A stretch of 64,000 nucleotides of DNA, from assembly GCA_030619685.1 (NCBI GenBank), contig JAUXAX010000005.1, positions 19,067 through 83,066 of the forward strand, in the 5' to 3' direction. Position numbers and translations under genes: made by a program. Each line of letters starts with the position of its first letter. The first letter of the stretch is position 1. Of this stretch, positions 44,259-52,063 are shown one piece after another. Origin of the DNA: Dehalococcoidia bacterium. Lineage in GTDB: Bacteria > Chloroflexota > Dehalococcoidia > SZUA-161. The notes beneath the pieces were generated by a model. It did not search any database, was not told the DNA's origin, and worked only from the letters and a program-made list of their open reading frames with translations.

Positions 44259-44287
44259 CTGACAAAACTAGGTCAATATTCGTTATA
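44259..44287 (+). promoter_or_regulatory. putative ECF-sigma promoter, copy 1
   Basis: CTGACAAAA, 11 bases, then TTCGTTATA. The identical bipartite motif with identical spacing occurs at 47021-47049. Spacing of CTGACA to TATACA would be 19, poor for sigma-70, while CGTT at -10 is typical for ECF promoters. It lies about 54 bases before the repeat-protein gene. Confidence 0.6.
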
Positions 44288-44340
44288 CATATAGAAAACA
44301 CACACGAACCCTTGGTTCTCAGACATTAGGGAGGGCAACG

Positions 44341-44892
44341 ATGATGTTCCATCACGAACGCGGTCAGATGCAGCTGTCGGTGGTGGCTATGGCAAACAAC
44401 GGGATAATGCCTGAACCTGAGGCCTCGGCGGAGCTGGTCGAAACGCTCAGAGAAGCAGACGAAGCTCTCCAGTTTTCACACAAGAGGACCGTCTCCAAAC
44501 TCTGGGATTGCTACGCCGAGATGCTCAGAGAAGTAGACGAAGCTCTCCAGATTGCATACGAGAGGACTGTCTCCGAACTCCGGAATTGCTACGTCGAGAT
44601 GCTCAGAGAAGTAAACGAAGCTCTCCGTATTCTATACGAAATGCCCATGTCCGGACTCTCGACTTACTACGCACCAATTCCCAGAGAGTTGAACGAAGGA
44701 CCTCTTAGTCAATGTGAAATCGCCCAGTTGGAACTCTGGAGTCCCTCAATCGAAACGCTCAGCAAGCCAAACGAAGCTCTCGGGAGGGCAGAACCTTTTT
44801 CTGAGCTGGTGGCAGCAGTGGAAAGCAACGACCTACTCAAAGAATACGGGAGCCCAATCTACGGACGGGCTGTTGGTTTCTCTCTAAACTGA
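44341..44892 (+). CDS. protein of five 26-residue tandem repeats
   Basis: I do not recognise this 183-residue protein. Residues 34-163 consist of five units of exactly 26 residues. The best-conserved parts are EMLREVDEALQIAYERTVSE and EMLREVNEALRILYE, with a Cys-Tyr or Tyr-Tyr pair near the unit end. Units 1-3 are close, 4 and 5 diverged. The composition suggests amphipathic helices packing as a solenoid or coiled coil. No signal peptide is evident. GGGAGGG precedes the ATG, and the putative ECF promoter lies upstream. It probably belongs to the regulon of the adjacent sigma factor. Confidence 0.75.
   Translation: MMFHHERGQMQLSVVAMANNGIMPEPEASAELVETLREADEALQFSHKRTVSKLWDCYAEMLREVDEALQIAYERTVSELRNCYVEMLREVNEALRILYEMPMSGLSTYYAPIPRELNEGPLSQCEIAQLELWSPSIETLSKPNEALGRAEPFSELVAAVESNDLLKEYGSPIYGRAVGFSLN
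44440..44829 (+). repeat. five 78-bp in-frame tandem repeats
   Basis: Units begin at 44440, 44518, 44596, 44674 and 44752, each starting near GAGATGCTCAGAGAAGTAGA or its variants. They encode the 26-residue protein repeats; similarity is highest in the first three units. Confidence 0.8.
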
Positions 44893-45025
44893 TGGATAAG
44901 TCCTTTGACGCATTGCATTGCGCAACCGAGCTGTCAGGGCGATGTGAATTATCACTGGTGGACAGAGGATGAACAATGGTATACTCTAAACCAATCGACT
45001 TATTGCTCGCTCTGAGACGGAGGTC

Positions 45026-45589
45026 ATGCGCCAGCAAGAAAGCAGCAGCGAAAGAAGGCGCAAGGAAGCTACCTTGGCCGCACTCTACGATGAATATTAC
45101 GAGAGGATTGCTCGCTACATTTTCGTCAGGTTGCGTGACCGGGCAGAGGCAGAGGATCTGGCTGGAGAAGTCTTTTTGAAAGGGCTGGAATCGCTGGACT
45201 CATATAAGGAACGAGGCATACCAATGCAGGCCTGGCTTTTCAAGATTGCTCACAACATGGTCGTGGACCACTTTCGCAAAACAGCTAAACGCAAGACAGT
45301 CCCGATCGACAATGTGCAGATTATGGCCGAATCCGATCTGCAGCGAACAGCGGAGGCCAATATTGAACTTACGAGGGTCAACAAGGCAATGGAACAACTT
45401 ACACCGGTCCAACGGCGCGTAATAGAGCTGCGTTTCTTTACCGAGCTGACCTCGGAGGAAGCCGGTCAGGTTCTCAACAAACGGGCCGGTGCTGTACGGG
45501 AGCTCCAAAGTGCCGCCATTAGAAGGCTGCGCAAGCTGCTCCATGAGGAATCCCAAGAGGAACCCCAAGTTGAGCGCGGTGCGATATGA
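45026..45589 (+). CDS. ECF-type RNA polymerase sigma factor
   Basis: A 187-residue sigma-70 family protein with region 2 (YDEYYERIARYIFVRLRDRA, AEDLAGEVFLKGLESL, AWLFKIAHNMVVDHFRK) and region 4 (LTPVQRRVIELRFFTELTSE, AAIRRLRKLLHE). Regions 1 and 3 are absent, hence the ECF group. It directs RNA polymerase to a small set of promoters. The stop overlaps the start of the next gene, whose product has an anti-sigma-like architecture. GGAGG lies close to the ATG. A TATACT sequence about 45 bases upstream lacks a good -35. Confidence 0.93.
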   Translation: MRQQESSSERRRKEATLAALYDEYYERIARYIFVRLRDRAEAEDLAGEVFLKGLESLDSYKERGIPMQAWLFKIAHNMVVDHFRKTAKRKTVPIDNVQIMAESDLQRTAEANIELTRVNKAMEQLTPVQRRVIELRFFTELTSEEAGQVLNKRAGAVRELQSAAIRRLRKLLHEESQEEPQVERGAI

Positions 45590-46446
45590 ACAAGAGCTTT
45601 GACGAGATACTTGACGAGTGCGTGAACCGCATCAACCGCGGTGAGAGGATCGAAGACTGCCTTGGCAGCTATCCTGAGCACTCGGAGGAACTCCAGCTGC
45701 TTCTCTCCGCGATGCTCGATACCCAGAGGGCCTACCAGTTCACGCCCTCTCCTGAGGCCAAGTGGGCAGCAAGGCAGCGTTTCAATGCCGCGCGTGAGCA
45801 ACTTGAACGGAGATGGGAGGCGAAACCACCGCTGTTCTCCAGGATATTGGGCAGACCGGTGGCATGGGCTGCTGTAACCGCGTTGCTATTGATATCCTTG
45901 ATATCTTACTTTGGAATAGTACCAATGCTGTCTCCCGGAGAGCCAGGTCTTCAGCCAAGCACAACAGGCAACTTCGCATTCTTGATAAGCGATGAGGTGA
46001 ATGCTATCGGAGACTTTGGCAATTTGAGCGTCTCCATCTCAAGCATCGGTCTTCAGTTGAGTGGTGAGTCTGTTCGGTGGATAAAGCTTGACCCGGAGGT
46101 TCAAGTAGTAGACCTGACCCTCCTGCAGGGAGATATAGCTCAGGAAATCTGGAGAGGTGACGTCCCCGAAGGCCAATATACCAAGGTGTTTATCCAAGTA
46201 TCCAGTGTCAGCGGGATCCTCGAGGAGACTGGTGAGTCGGTTGATGTGAAACTGCCCAGTGAAAAGCTGCACATATCAAAGGGATTTGAGGTTACGAGCA
46301 GCTCGATGACAAACTTTGTCTACGATTTAACAGTAGTTGCAGCTGGCAACACTCAGAGCGGCATCCAGTATATCCTCAAGCCGCAAGCGGGGCAGAGCGG
46401 AGCCGACCAGGGGTTCGAATTGATCGACGGCAAAGGTGGAGATTGA
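45586..46446 (+). CDS. membrane anti-sigma-like protein with DUF4382 domain
   Basis: A 286-residue protein with a cytoplasmic N-terminal part (ILDECVNRINRGERIEDCLG and a YPEHSEELQLLLS helix, common in ECF-linked anti-sigma regions), one membrane helix (about 93-112) and an extracytoplasmic domain. The latter (FAFLISDEVNAIGDFGNLSV through YILKPQAGQ) resembles DUF4382, a carboxypeptidase-regulatory-like beta fold. The ATG overlaps the sigma stop (ATGA), implying stoichiometric synthesis. It probably holds the sigma factor at the membrane and senses an external signal; this is inferred. Confidence 0.75.
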   Translation: MNKSFDEILDECVNRINRGERIEDCLGSYPEHSEELQLLLSAMLDTQRAYQFTPSPEAKWAARQRFNAAREQLERRWEAKPPLFSRILGRPVAWAAVTALLLISLISYFGIVPMLSPGEPGLQPSTTGNFAFLISDEVNAIGDFGNLSVSISSIGLQLSGESVRWIKLDPEVQVVDLTLLQGDIAQEIWRGDVPEGQYTKVFIQVSSVSGILEETGESVDVKLPSEKLHISKGFEVTSSSMTNFVYDLTVVAAGNTQSGIQYILKPQAGQSGADQGFELIDGKGGD

Positions 46447-46636
46447 CAGCCACCAAGACCGCGGCCCCAACCCCCACGAGTAACTCCCAGCGCGCCAAGT
46501 TTTGGTATTCATATACCAGACGTTAAGATACAGGAATCAGAAGTTGTCTCATCCGCAATGGCTTACCAAGTTAGCCTCGTTTTCTAGCTTCAAGAAAATC
46601 TGAGAATAAAGTGGGCTTGAGCTGAGGAGGTGACTA

Positions 46637-46999
46637 ATGAAAAAGGCACTATTCATTGGGCTGGCGGTCATGCTATTGGCCGTGGGATGTGCTGCGGAGG
46701 AGGAAACACCCACGCCCACACCGACACCGACACCGACAGCGCTTTTCCTCGAAATAGTAGAGCCTGAAAATGAAAGCATAGTCGGCACCGCAAGCATTAT
46801 TCTCAGCGGCAGCACCATCCCTGGTGCCGTGGTGAGCATATTGGTAGACGATGATATAGAGATAGCTGACGTTGATGAGCAGGGCAATTTCAGCGCTACG
46901 GTTACCCTTGCAGAGGGGCCAAACTACATCGAAGTACTCGCCAGCGACCAAGAAGGGAATGAGGAGTACTCTACCCTGGTGGTAATCTATATCCCCTAA
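46637..46999 (+). CDS. Ig-like domain lipoprotein
   Basis: A 120-residue lipoprotein with lipobox LAVGC (residue about 18), a Thr-Pro repeat linker (TPTPTPTPTPT) and a single Ig-like beta domain. The domain's VEPENESIVGTASIILSGST and ANFTATV-like segment (GNFSATVTLAEGPNYIEV) match Big_9/glucodextranase-B-type surface domains. GAGGAGGTGA precedes the ATG. It may act as a small surface adhesin or scaffold. The exact promoter is not visible. Confidence 0.75.
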   Translation: MKKALFIGLAVMLLAVGCAAEEETPTPTPTPTPTALFLEIVEPENESIVGTASIILSGSTIPGAVVSILVDDDIEIADVDEQGNFSATVTLAEGPNYIEVLASDQEGNEEYSTLVVIYIP

Positions 47000-47020
47000 A
47001 AAATAGGGAGGTTCGGGTAA

Positions 47021-47049
47021 CTGACAAAATGGCAAGCTTTTTCGTTATA
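47021..47049 (+). promoter_or_regulatory. putative ECF-sigma promoter, copy 2
   Basis: CTGACAAAA, 11 bases, TTCGTTATA, the same as at 44259-44287 in both half-sites and spacing. It lies about 38 bases before the next start codon. Confidence 0.6.
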
Positions 47050-47087
47050 ACTAGTAGGAAAGCAATATCAGGAAAAGGAGCCCAAAG

Positions 47088-47786
47088 ATGAAAGCGTTAC
47101 GAACTATCGGAATATTGGTCTTGGTGGCCGTGCTAATGCTAGGCAGTGCGGGCAGCATCCTTGCTCAGGGCCCGCATGGTGGCCCTCACTCGCCGGGCAA
47201 GAGGCACGGTTTCGCCGGCAAAGTGACCGATGTCGATATCACCAGCGGGAATGTGACCATAGGCACAGCGCAGGGGTGGAGCGTGACAGTGACCCTGAAT
47301 GATGAGTTTAGATACAAGATACCAAAAACAACCAACCGTTGGGAATTGGGGAACGTCAGTGACTTTGCAAGCCACTTTGGGGACGACCTGACCACCATCG
47401 AGGGCAGAAAGGTGGTAGTCCTTGCTTACAACGTCATCGAGACCGCTCCAGGGACATTCTCAGGTGAAGTATTGAAGATCATGGTCCTCCCAGTCCCAGG
47501 CGAGCGGCTACACGCTCACCGCACCGGCAACGTTACTGTGTTCAATCCGCCGAGTGCAGCCAACACTTACATTGGCAACATTACCATAGTCGATGTACAT
47601 GGTGGAAACCATACGTTTGTCGTTGATAACGACACCCTTTATCACCCGGATGGAATCACCGCTGGAAACATAACGGCGTATAAAAGTTTCGTGACCGTGG
47701 TTACCACCAAGAATCCAAAGCTAGAGCCTGACGAAAAAGCCATTGCCAAGGCCATTGTGCTGCACCGTTGGCGGCAGGATACCTGA
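47088..47786 (+). CDS. secreted protein, DUF5666-like
   Basis: A 232-residue exported protein. A signal peptide spans residues 1-26 (cleavage near SILAQG). A His/Gly/Pro-rich segment follows, then two similar OB-like units, each with a VTIGTAQGWSVTVTLND or TYIGNITIVDVHGGNHTFVV stretch. This resembles DUF5666-type repeats. Function is unknown. AAGGAG is seven bases from the ATG. It follows a putative ECF promoter and ends at a strong hairpin, so it is probably monocistronic. Confidence 0.65.
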   Translation: MKALRTIGILVLVAVLMLGSAGSILAQGPHGGPHSPGKRHGFAGKVTDVDITSGNVTIGTAQGWSVTVTLNDEFRYKIPKTTNRWELGNVSDFASHFGDDLTTIEGRKVVVLAYNVIETAPGTFSGEVLKIMVLPVPGERLHAHRTGNVTVFNPPSAANTYIGNITIVDVHGGNHTFVVDNDTLYHPDGITAGNITAYKSFVTVVTTKNPKLEPDEKAIAKAIVLHRWRQDT

Positions 47787-47851
47787 AGGCTGGCTAACAC
47801 CCTAATCTAATAGACCGAGGTAGAAAGGCAATACCGGAGGAGAGAAGATCT

Positions 47852-47881
47852 CTGGGGGCCTGCTGGATAGCAGGCCCCCAG
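47852..47881 (+). terminator. strong hairpin terminator
   Basis: CTGGGGGCCTGCT and AGCAGGCCCCCAG form a perfect 13-bp stem with loop GGAT. The T-run after it is short (GGTTTGTG), so it may terminate inefficiently or act in both directions between the convergent genes. Confidence 0.7.
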
Positions 47882-47951
47882 GTTTGTGATACCTAGGCTC
47901 AAATCCGGGTAAATAGAGTCCTTGTGCAGCAGCCACCCTGAGCCGCGCCTT

Positions 47952-48179
47952 TCATATCCTGTAGTCTTCCCTCATCTCCTTCCTTCTACCAAAACCTATC
48001 TTGTTCCACAGTCTTTCATGCGAGTAGTAGGTAAATATTTTTATTGCTGAGTCTGCAATGCCTATACCTGCTGACAACGCTACCTCGCGGGTGAATAGGA
48101 AAACGACAAATGCTGTAATAAGAGCAGCTATAAGACGCCATGATACAGCTTTTGCGATGCTTCTCTTATGACTTTCCAT
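47952..48179 (-). CDS. DUF2061 membrane protein
   Basis: A 75-residue protein with two membrane helices and the DUF2061 pattern KRSIAKAVSWRLIAALITAF, then IADSAIKIFTYYSHERLWNK. Such genes are frequently found with sulfate-assimilation genes. It lies downstream of the cysK-like gene on the same strand. Function is unknown. The ATG chosen is four codons into a longer frame. Confidence 0.8.
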   Translation of the reverse strand: MESHKRSIAKAVSWRLIAALITAFVVFLFTREVALSAGIGIADSAIKIFTYYSHERLWNKIGFGRRKEMREDYRI

Positions 48180-48233
48180 ACCGAGCAACCCATAAGGCAG
48201 GTTGCTGAAAACAGATAGAGGGGTGTAATGCCA

Positions 48234-49454
48234 TTATCTGGTGATGGTCAATATAAACCTGTCTCCACCCTCTGTTTCGAAACCTGCTGCAAAACCTCTG
48301 GCTTTTAACTCTTGTGCCACGCTTTTGAGAGAGTCTTTATCGCCCAGTATTATTCTCGCTGTTTCCCCCTCGTCCAGACTATCGATTAACTCGATTGCTT
48401 TTATCTTTGAGAGAGGGCAAACCAGATCGCACAAATCGTATTCCCTTCTACTAAGTTCGCTGGATTCTGTTTTCAGGATATCCTGGTAAAAACTGGCATA
48501 TTTGAAGGCGTCATCTGGCGAAATAACAACAGCCAAGCCTCTATTTGACCTGGCATAATTTAAGGCAACATGGAGTATGGCCCCGGTTGTCGGCCCGACA
48601 GGAATCCCATCCTTCCTGGCTAGCTCCATGGCAGTGCGGTACGCATCCTCGTCTGTTACTTCTACAGTGTCGTCGATCACTGAGCGATCTAGAATTCCGG
48701 GCATAAACTCAGCATCTAATCCGGTAATTCTCTTCATACCAGGCAATCTATGGTTCGGGGAAGAGGGCTCTACCCCAATAATTCTTATTGCTGGGTTCTG
48801 CTCTTTGAGATACCTGCCGACACCGGTTATCGTGCCGCAAGTACCAAATCCAGCAAAGAAATAATCGATCTTGCCCTGTGTTTGCCTCCATATTTCTGGC
48901 CCCGTCGTGCGGTAATGGGCTTGAACATTCAGTTCGTTCTCATATTGATTAGGGCTAACGTAGCTATCCCTGGTAGCCGGACTTCTCACCAGGGAGTCAA
49001 CCAGTCCCCTCGCTCCTTCACTGGGAAACAAGGGGCACAGCGCATCATCTGCCTCCCTCACTGTAGCTCCCAAGAATCTTAACATTACCTTCTTTTCCTC
49101 AGGGATCCTTTCGGGAACGGCTATCTCTATCGGCATTCCCAAGGCATTGGCAATACAAGCTAAGGCAATTCCGGTATTGCCCGACGATGGCTCAACAACC
49201 GTCCTACCGCCTATTTCCAGCGCCTTTAGCATTTCGTAGGCAATTCTATCCTTAACCGAGCCAAAGGGGTTGTATCTTTCAAGTTTGAGATAGATTTGAA
49301 ATCCCCTATTTGCGTTGATTTTATTCAACCTGACCAATGGTGTTGGGTTCTGTACGCTGGCTATTAGCTGTGTTACATCAGAATAGACCCTTAGGGTATG
49401 GTCTAATTCCCTGTCTTTTACTCCGTTTTCTAGCGATGTGTCCCTTTTTATCAT
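48234..49454 (-). CDS. cysteine synthase fused to a TusA-like domain
   Basis: A 406-residue fusion. Residues 25-320 are a PLP-dependent cysteine synthase: NPTPLVRL, the PLP Lys68 in NPFGSVKDRIA, EPSSGNTGIALA and GFGTCGTITGVG. Residues 337-406 are a SirA/TusA-type sulfur-carrier domain with the signature Cys-Pro (Cys346 in CDLVCPLSKIKAIELIDS) and DEGETARIILGD. TusA transfers persulfide sulfur, so the fusion may accept or deliver sulfur other than free sulfide. The ATG overlaps the cysH stop (ATGA). Confidence 0.88.
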   Translation of the reverse strand: MIKRDTSLENGVKDRELDHTLRVYSDVTQLIASVQNPTPLVRLNKINANRGFQIYLKLERYNPFGSVKDRIAYEMLKALEIGGRTVVEPSSGNTGIALACIANALGMPIEIAVPERIPEEKKVMLRFLGATVREADDALCPLFPSEGARGLVDSLVRSPATRDSYVSPNQYENELNVQAHYRTTGPEIWRQTQGKIDYFFAGFGTCGTITGVGRYLKEQNPAIRIIGVEPSSPNHRLPGMKRITGLDAEFMPGILDRSVIDDTVEVTDEDAYRTAMELARKDGIPVGPTTGAILHVALNYARSNRGLAVVISPDDAFKYASFYQDILKTESSELSRREYDLCDLVCPLSKIKAIELIDSLDEGETARIILGDKDSLKSVAQELKARGFAAGFETEGGDRFILTITR

Positions 49455-50176
49455 TTCAGTCTTTGAGTGTGTATACCACACTCCCCTCCACATTTGCTGG
49501 TGCCCTTCCATCTACAATCTCGCTCAAGCTCCCCCCCGGGAGCTGAGCAAGGGGCACAGCCAAGAGACCGGTAACCGCTTCCATACCAGGGATGGGGTTC
49601 AATACCTTTGGTGGCGATATATCTCCATATCTCGGCTTCGGTAAAGGTTAGAATGGGGTTTATCTTAATAAGCCCACCCTTATTTTCTATTTCCTCGTAA
49701 TCTACCCTTGTCTGCCCCTCTGTGCATCTCAACCCAGTTATCCAGACATCCAAACTACTTACGGCTACCCTTGTAGGTTCCACTTTAAGCAGTTGGCAAC
49801 ATTCGTCTGGATTTACTGCATAGATTTCGTTTCCTGTTTGAATTCTAGTTTCAGACGCTTTCTTGTTGAATTCCTCAGCAGGCAACAGTCTCACTTCCAA
49901 AGAACCATCCTGGAGAGCCTCCGGCACATTATCAGCAACTATATATACAGTTGTGCCAAGATCCATTTTCTTATTCATTAACCGGAGATACTCAAAGGTT
50001 TCCCTTGGTTTGTACTGCGTCATTATTGAGAAAATCTTAATTCTTGGATTTACCTCTCTCGCTATATGGACTGTAACCATACTGTCTTTGCCAAAGGAGC
50101 AAGCCACCGCTACCCTCGGATAGTTTCTTATTGCGTATGCAATCAACTCTTTCGCATGCTCAACTTTGTCTTCCAT
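49451..50176 (-). CDS. cysH: APS/PAPS reductase (CysH family)
   Basis: A 241-residue adenylyl-sulfate reductase. The P-loop-like SFGKDS (27-32), the Cys-Cys pair at 126-127, and CAPC at 207-210 together form the [4Fe-4S] site of APS reductases. The catalytic Cys is in GGECGIH (233). GLRCTEGQTR binds the substrate. It reduces activated sulfate to sulfite, feeding the neighbouring sulfite reductase. A sulfate adenylyltransferase gene is not in the window. Confidence 0.92.
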   Translation of the reverse strand: MEDKVEHAKELIAYAIRNYPRVAVACSFGKDSMVTVHIAREVNPRIKIFSIMTQYKPRETFEYLRLMNKKMDLGTTVYIVADNVPEALQDGSLEVRLLPAEEFNKKASETRIQTGNEIYAVNPDECCQLLKVEPTRVAVSSLDVWITGLRCTEGQTRVDYEEIENKGGLIKINPILTFTEAEIWRYIATKGIEPHPWYGSGYRSLGCAPCSAPGGELERDCRWKGTSKCGGECGIHTQRLK

Positions 50177-50233
50177 TTCTCACCACTCAAGAACAAGTAC
50201 CTGAGCGAAGGCTTCGCTCAACAGGCGCTGCCC

Positions 50234-51190
50234 TCAGGTATACAGGTTCCCCTCGGCCCTGAATTTCCTCCTCTCTTCAGCCTTTTCGATGAGTTCCAAG
50301 CCCAAGGGCTTCGCTGCTTCGTCGAGATACCTAGATATACCCAGACGACCGATTGTAGCCCCAATCCTTTCTCTACCCTGAGCATTGGCCTGGTACCACT
50401 CCATAGTCCTCTCGATTAAGGAGAAACATTCCGCGTCAGAGACGAACTGAGCTATCTCGTAGGCATAAATAGGGTGTCTTCCATGCTTCCCGCCCACCCG
50501 GACAAGCCATCCCGTCCTCGTCGATACCATGGCATCCACCGGGCAGACTTTGACACAATCCGCGCAATATATGCACTTTCCATGATCCCTTACGGGCAGG
50601 CCATCCACAAGGTCAAGGGCATTTTCCTCACAGCTAGTGATGCAGAGGCCACAGCCATTACATAGTTCTTCTACCAATTCTGGTTCAGCTATTCCCTGAA
50701 ATCCTAAGTCCATCTCTCTGGTTCGGGCACAATCAATCGGACATCCAGAAAAGGATATCTTGAATTTATGATGACCGGTGGCGATTCCAAAATAGCGCCT
50801 ATCCACCTCCAGACACATGGCCTGCGTATCCGTGAGACCATTGGGATTATAGGTGCACCCCGCACAGGCAGTCGGCACCCTGATACGAGGGCCGCAGGAG
50901 GCGACTGACCAATTCATTTCCTTCAGCTCCGCAACGATAGCGTCGAAGTGCTGGTGGTGCACATAAGGGATTTCTATCGACTGTCGAACAGAGGTATGAA
51001 CCTCTCCCTGCCCATACTTCTCAGCAATCTCAGCCGCTTTATGCAGTTGTTGAGATGTCAGTTTCCCCGCTGGGCATCGCAACCTCACTGTGAAAAGGTC
51101 ACGTTGAGTTTGCTTGATAAACCCCCCGCTCTTGAGCGCCTCGAAATCCAGCTTCAAACGGCGAGCCTCCCGTTTCAGTTGTGCGTCCAT
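50234..51190 (-). CDS. siroheme-type sulfite reductase with ferredoxin domain
   Basis: A 318-residue nitrite/sulfite-reductase fold protein. The N-terminal ferredoxin-like half (QRDLFTVRLRCPAGKLT) is followed by the cluster/siroheme motif ACAGCTYNPNG and SGCPIDCARTREMDLGFQG. Two [4Fe-4S] ferredoxin motifs (CNGCGLCITSCEENA and CIYCADCVKVCPVDA) follow. The pattern resembles small Asr/Fsr- or Dsr-like proteins and not the long CysI. With CysH and the cysteine synthase it suggests assimilatory reduction of sulfite to sulfide, with a ferredoxin-type donor. AGGGGGAAG precedes the ATG; a 14-codon longer frame is less likely. Confidence 0.88.
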   Translation of the reverse strand: MDAQLKREARRLKLDFEALKSGGFIKQTQRDLFTVRLRCPAGKLTSQQLHKAAEIAEKYGQGEVHTSVRQSIEIPYVHHQHFDAIVAELKEMNWSVASCGPRIRVPTACAGCTYNPNGLTDTQAMCLEVDRRYFGIATGHHKFKISFSGCPIDCARTREMDLGFQGIAEPELVEELCNGCGLCITSCEENALDLVDGLPVRDHGKCIYCADCVKVCPVDAMVSTRTGWLVRVGGKHGRHPIYAYEIAQFVSDAECFSLIERTMEWYQANAQGRERIGATIGRLGISRYLDEAAKPLGLELIEKAEERRKFRAEGNLYT

Positions 51191-51362
51191 CTTCCCCCTA
51201 TTACTCAAGAAAATCCTTGGTGCAACCTGCAACTCAATGATTCACTCATCCCCTTTCTTGCTCTTCAACATCGCTACCGCCATCCCCGGATAGAGCAAGC
51301 TCCGCTCCGGAAATAGATAGGAGCGGTCTGCATACCCCTTTCGACCTATCAACCAAACAAAT

Positions 51363-51806
51363 TTATATGTAGTACATCACCTCGTCAGGCTGCTCTTTTC
51401 TTTTCTGCCGCTCGGCCAGATCCTGCAAAGTGGTGGACTCCAGAATTTCATTCATCGCTCTATCGAGATCGCCCCACACATCTCTCGGGGCACATAGTTC
51501 GGAGCGGGTACATATCCCTGGATTGTTTACACACTCCACCGGAGCAATTGAACCTTCAAGAGCTGCAATCACCTCACTAAGCTTTATCTGGTGTGGGGAC
51601 TTAGCCAACCTTACGCCCCCGGCGGGACCTCGCGAGGTCCTAACCAAGCCCGCCGCTGCGAGAGGACTGGTCAAATGTTCCAGATATTGAAGCGAAATCT
51701 GCTGTCTTCGAGCGACATCCTTTAGTGGAATCGGGGCCTCGCCTTGGTGAAGCGCCAGATCCAAAAGGAGTCTGGTTCCGTATCGTCCTTTAGTGGAAAG
51801 CTTCAT
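51363..51806 (-). CDS. Rrf2 family transcriptional regulator
   Basis: A 147-residue winged-helix regulator starting MKLSTKGRYGTRLLLDLALH, with the helix-turn-helix ISLQYLEHLTSPLAAAGLVR and the wing SRGPAGGVRLAKSP. Cysteines 92, 99 and 105 in the C-terminal part match the IscR-like Fe-S binding pattern. Related regulators sense Fe-S status or cysteine supply (IscR, CymR). It is upstream of the sulfur genes on the same strand and probably controls them. A promoter with a palindrome lies just upstream. Confidence 0.92.
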   Translation of the reverse strand: MKLSTKGRYGTRLLLDLALHQGEAPIPLKDVARRQQISLQYLEHLTSPLAAAGLVRTSRGPAGGVRLAKSPHQIKLSEVIAALEGSIAPVECVNNPGICTRSELCAPRDVWGDLDRAMNEILESTTLQDLAERQKRKEQPDEVMYYI

Positions 51807-51846
51807 GATTTCCGATCATTGTTGCCTATCTTGATCAACATTGGCA

Positions 51847-51875
51847 AGAATATCACACAAAATAGGGATTGTCAA
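51847..51875 (-). promoter_or_regulatory. promoter of the Rrf2 regulator gene with nearby palindrome
   Basis: On the minus strand TTGACA and TATTCT are separated by 17 bases. Between the -10 and the start codon is a TTGATCAA palindrome (51831-51838) that could be an operator for autorepression. The remainder of the 257-base gap to 52063 shows nothing else. Confidence 0.7.
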
Positions 51876-52063
51876 TAGCCTCTGTGGGTTGCATAGGGCA
51901 TAACTTGGCTGACGCTTTTCTTGGCGGACAGCAGACTGCTTCGCTACGATAGCTCCATACGTAAAGAGGGACAAAGGAAGAGCACATGACTGCTCATCAC
52001 GTGCCCCTCGCGAGAAGTCTTGTGTGGCACAGCGTTGCTAAAGCATAATCCTCGCTGGTCCGG

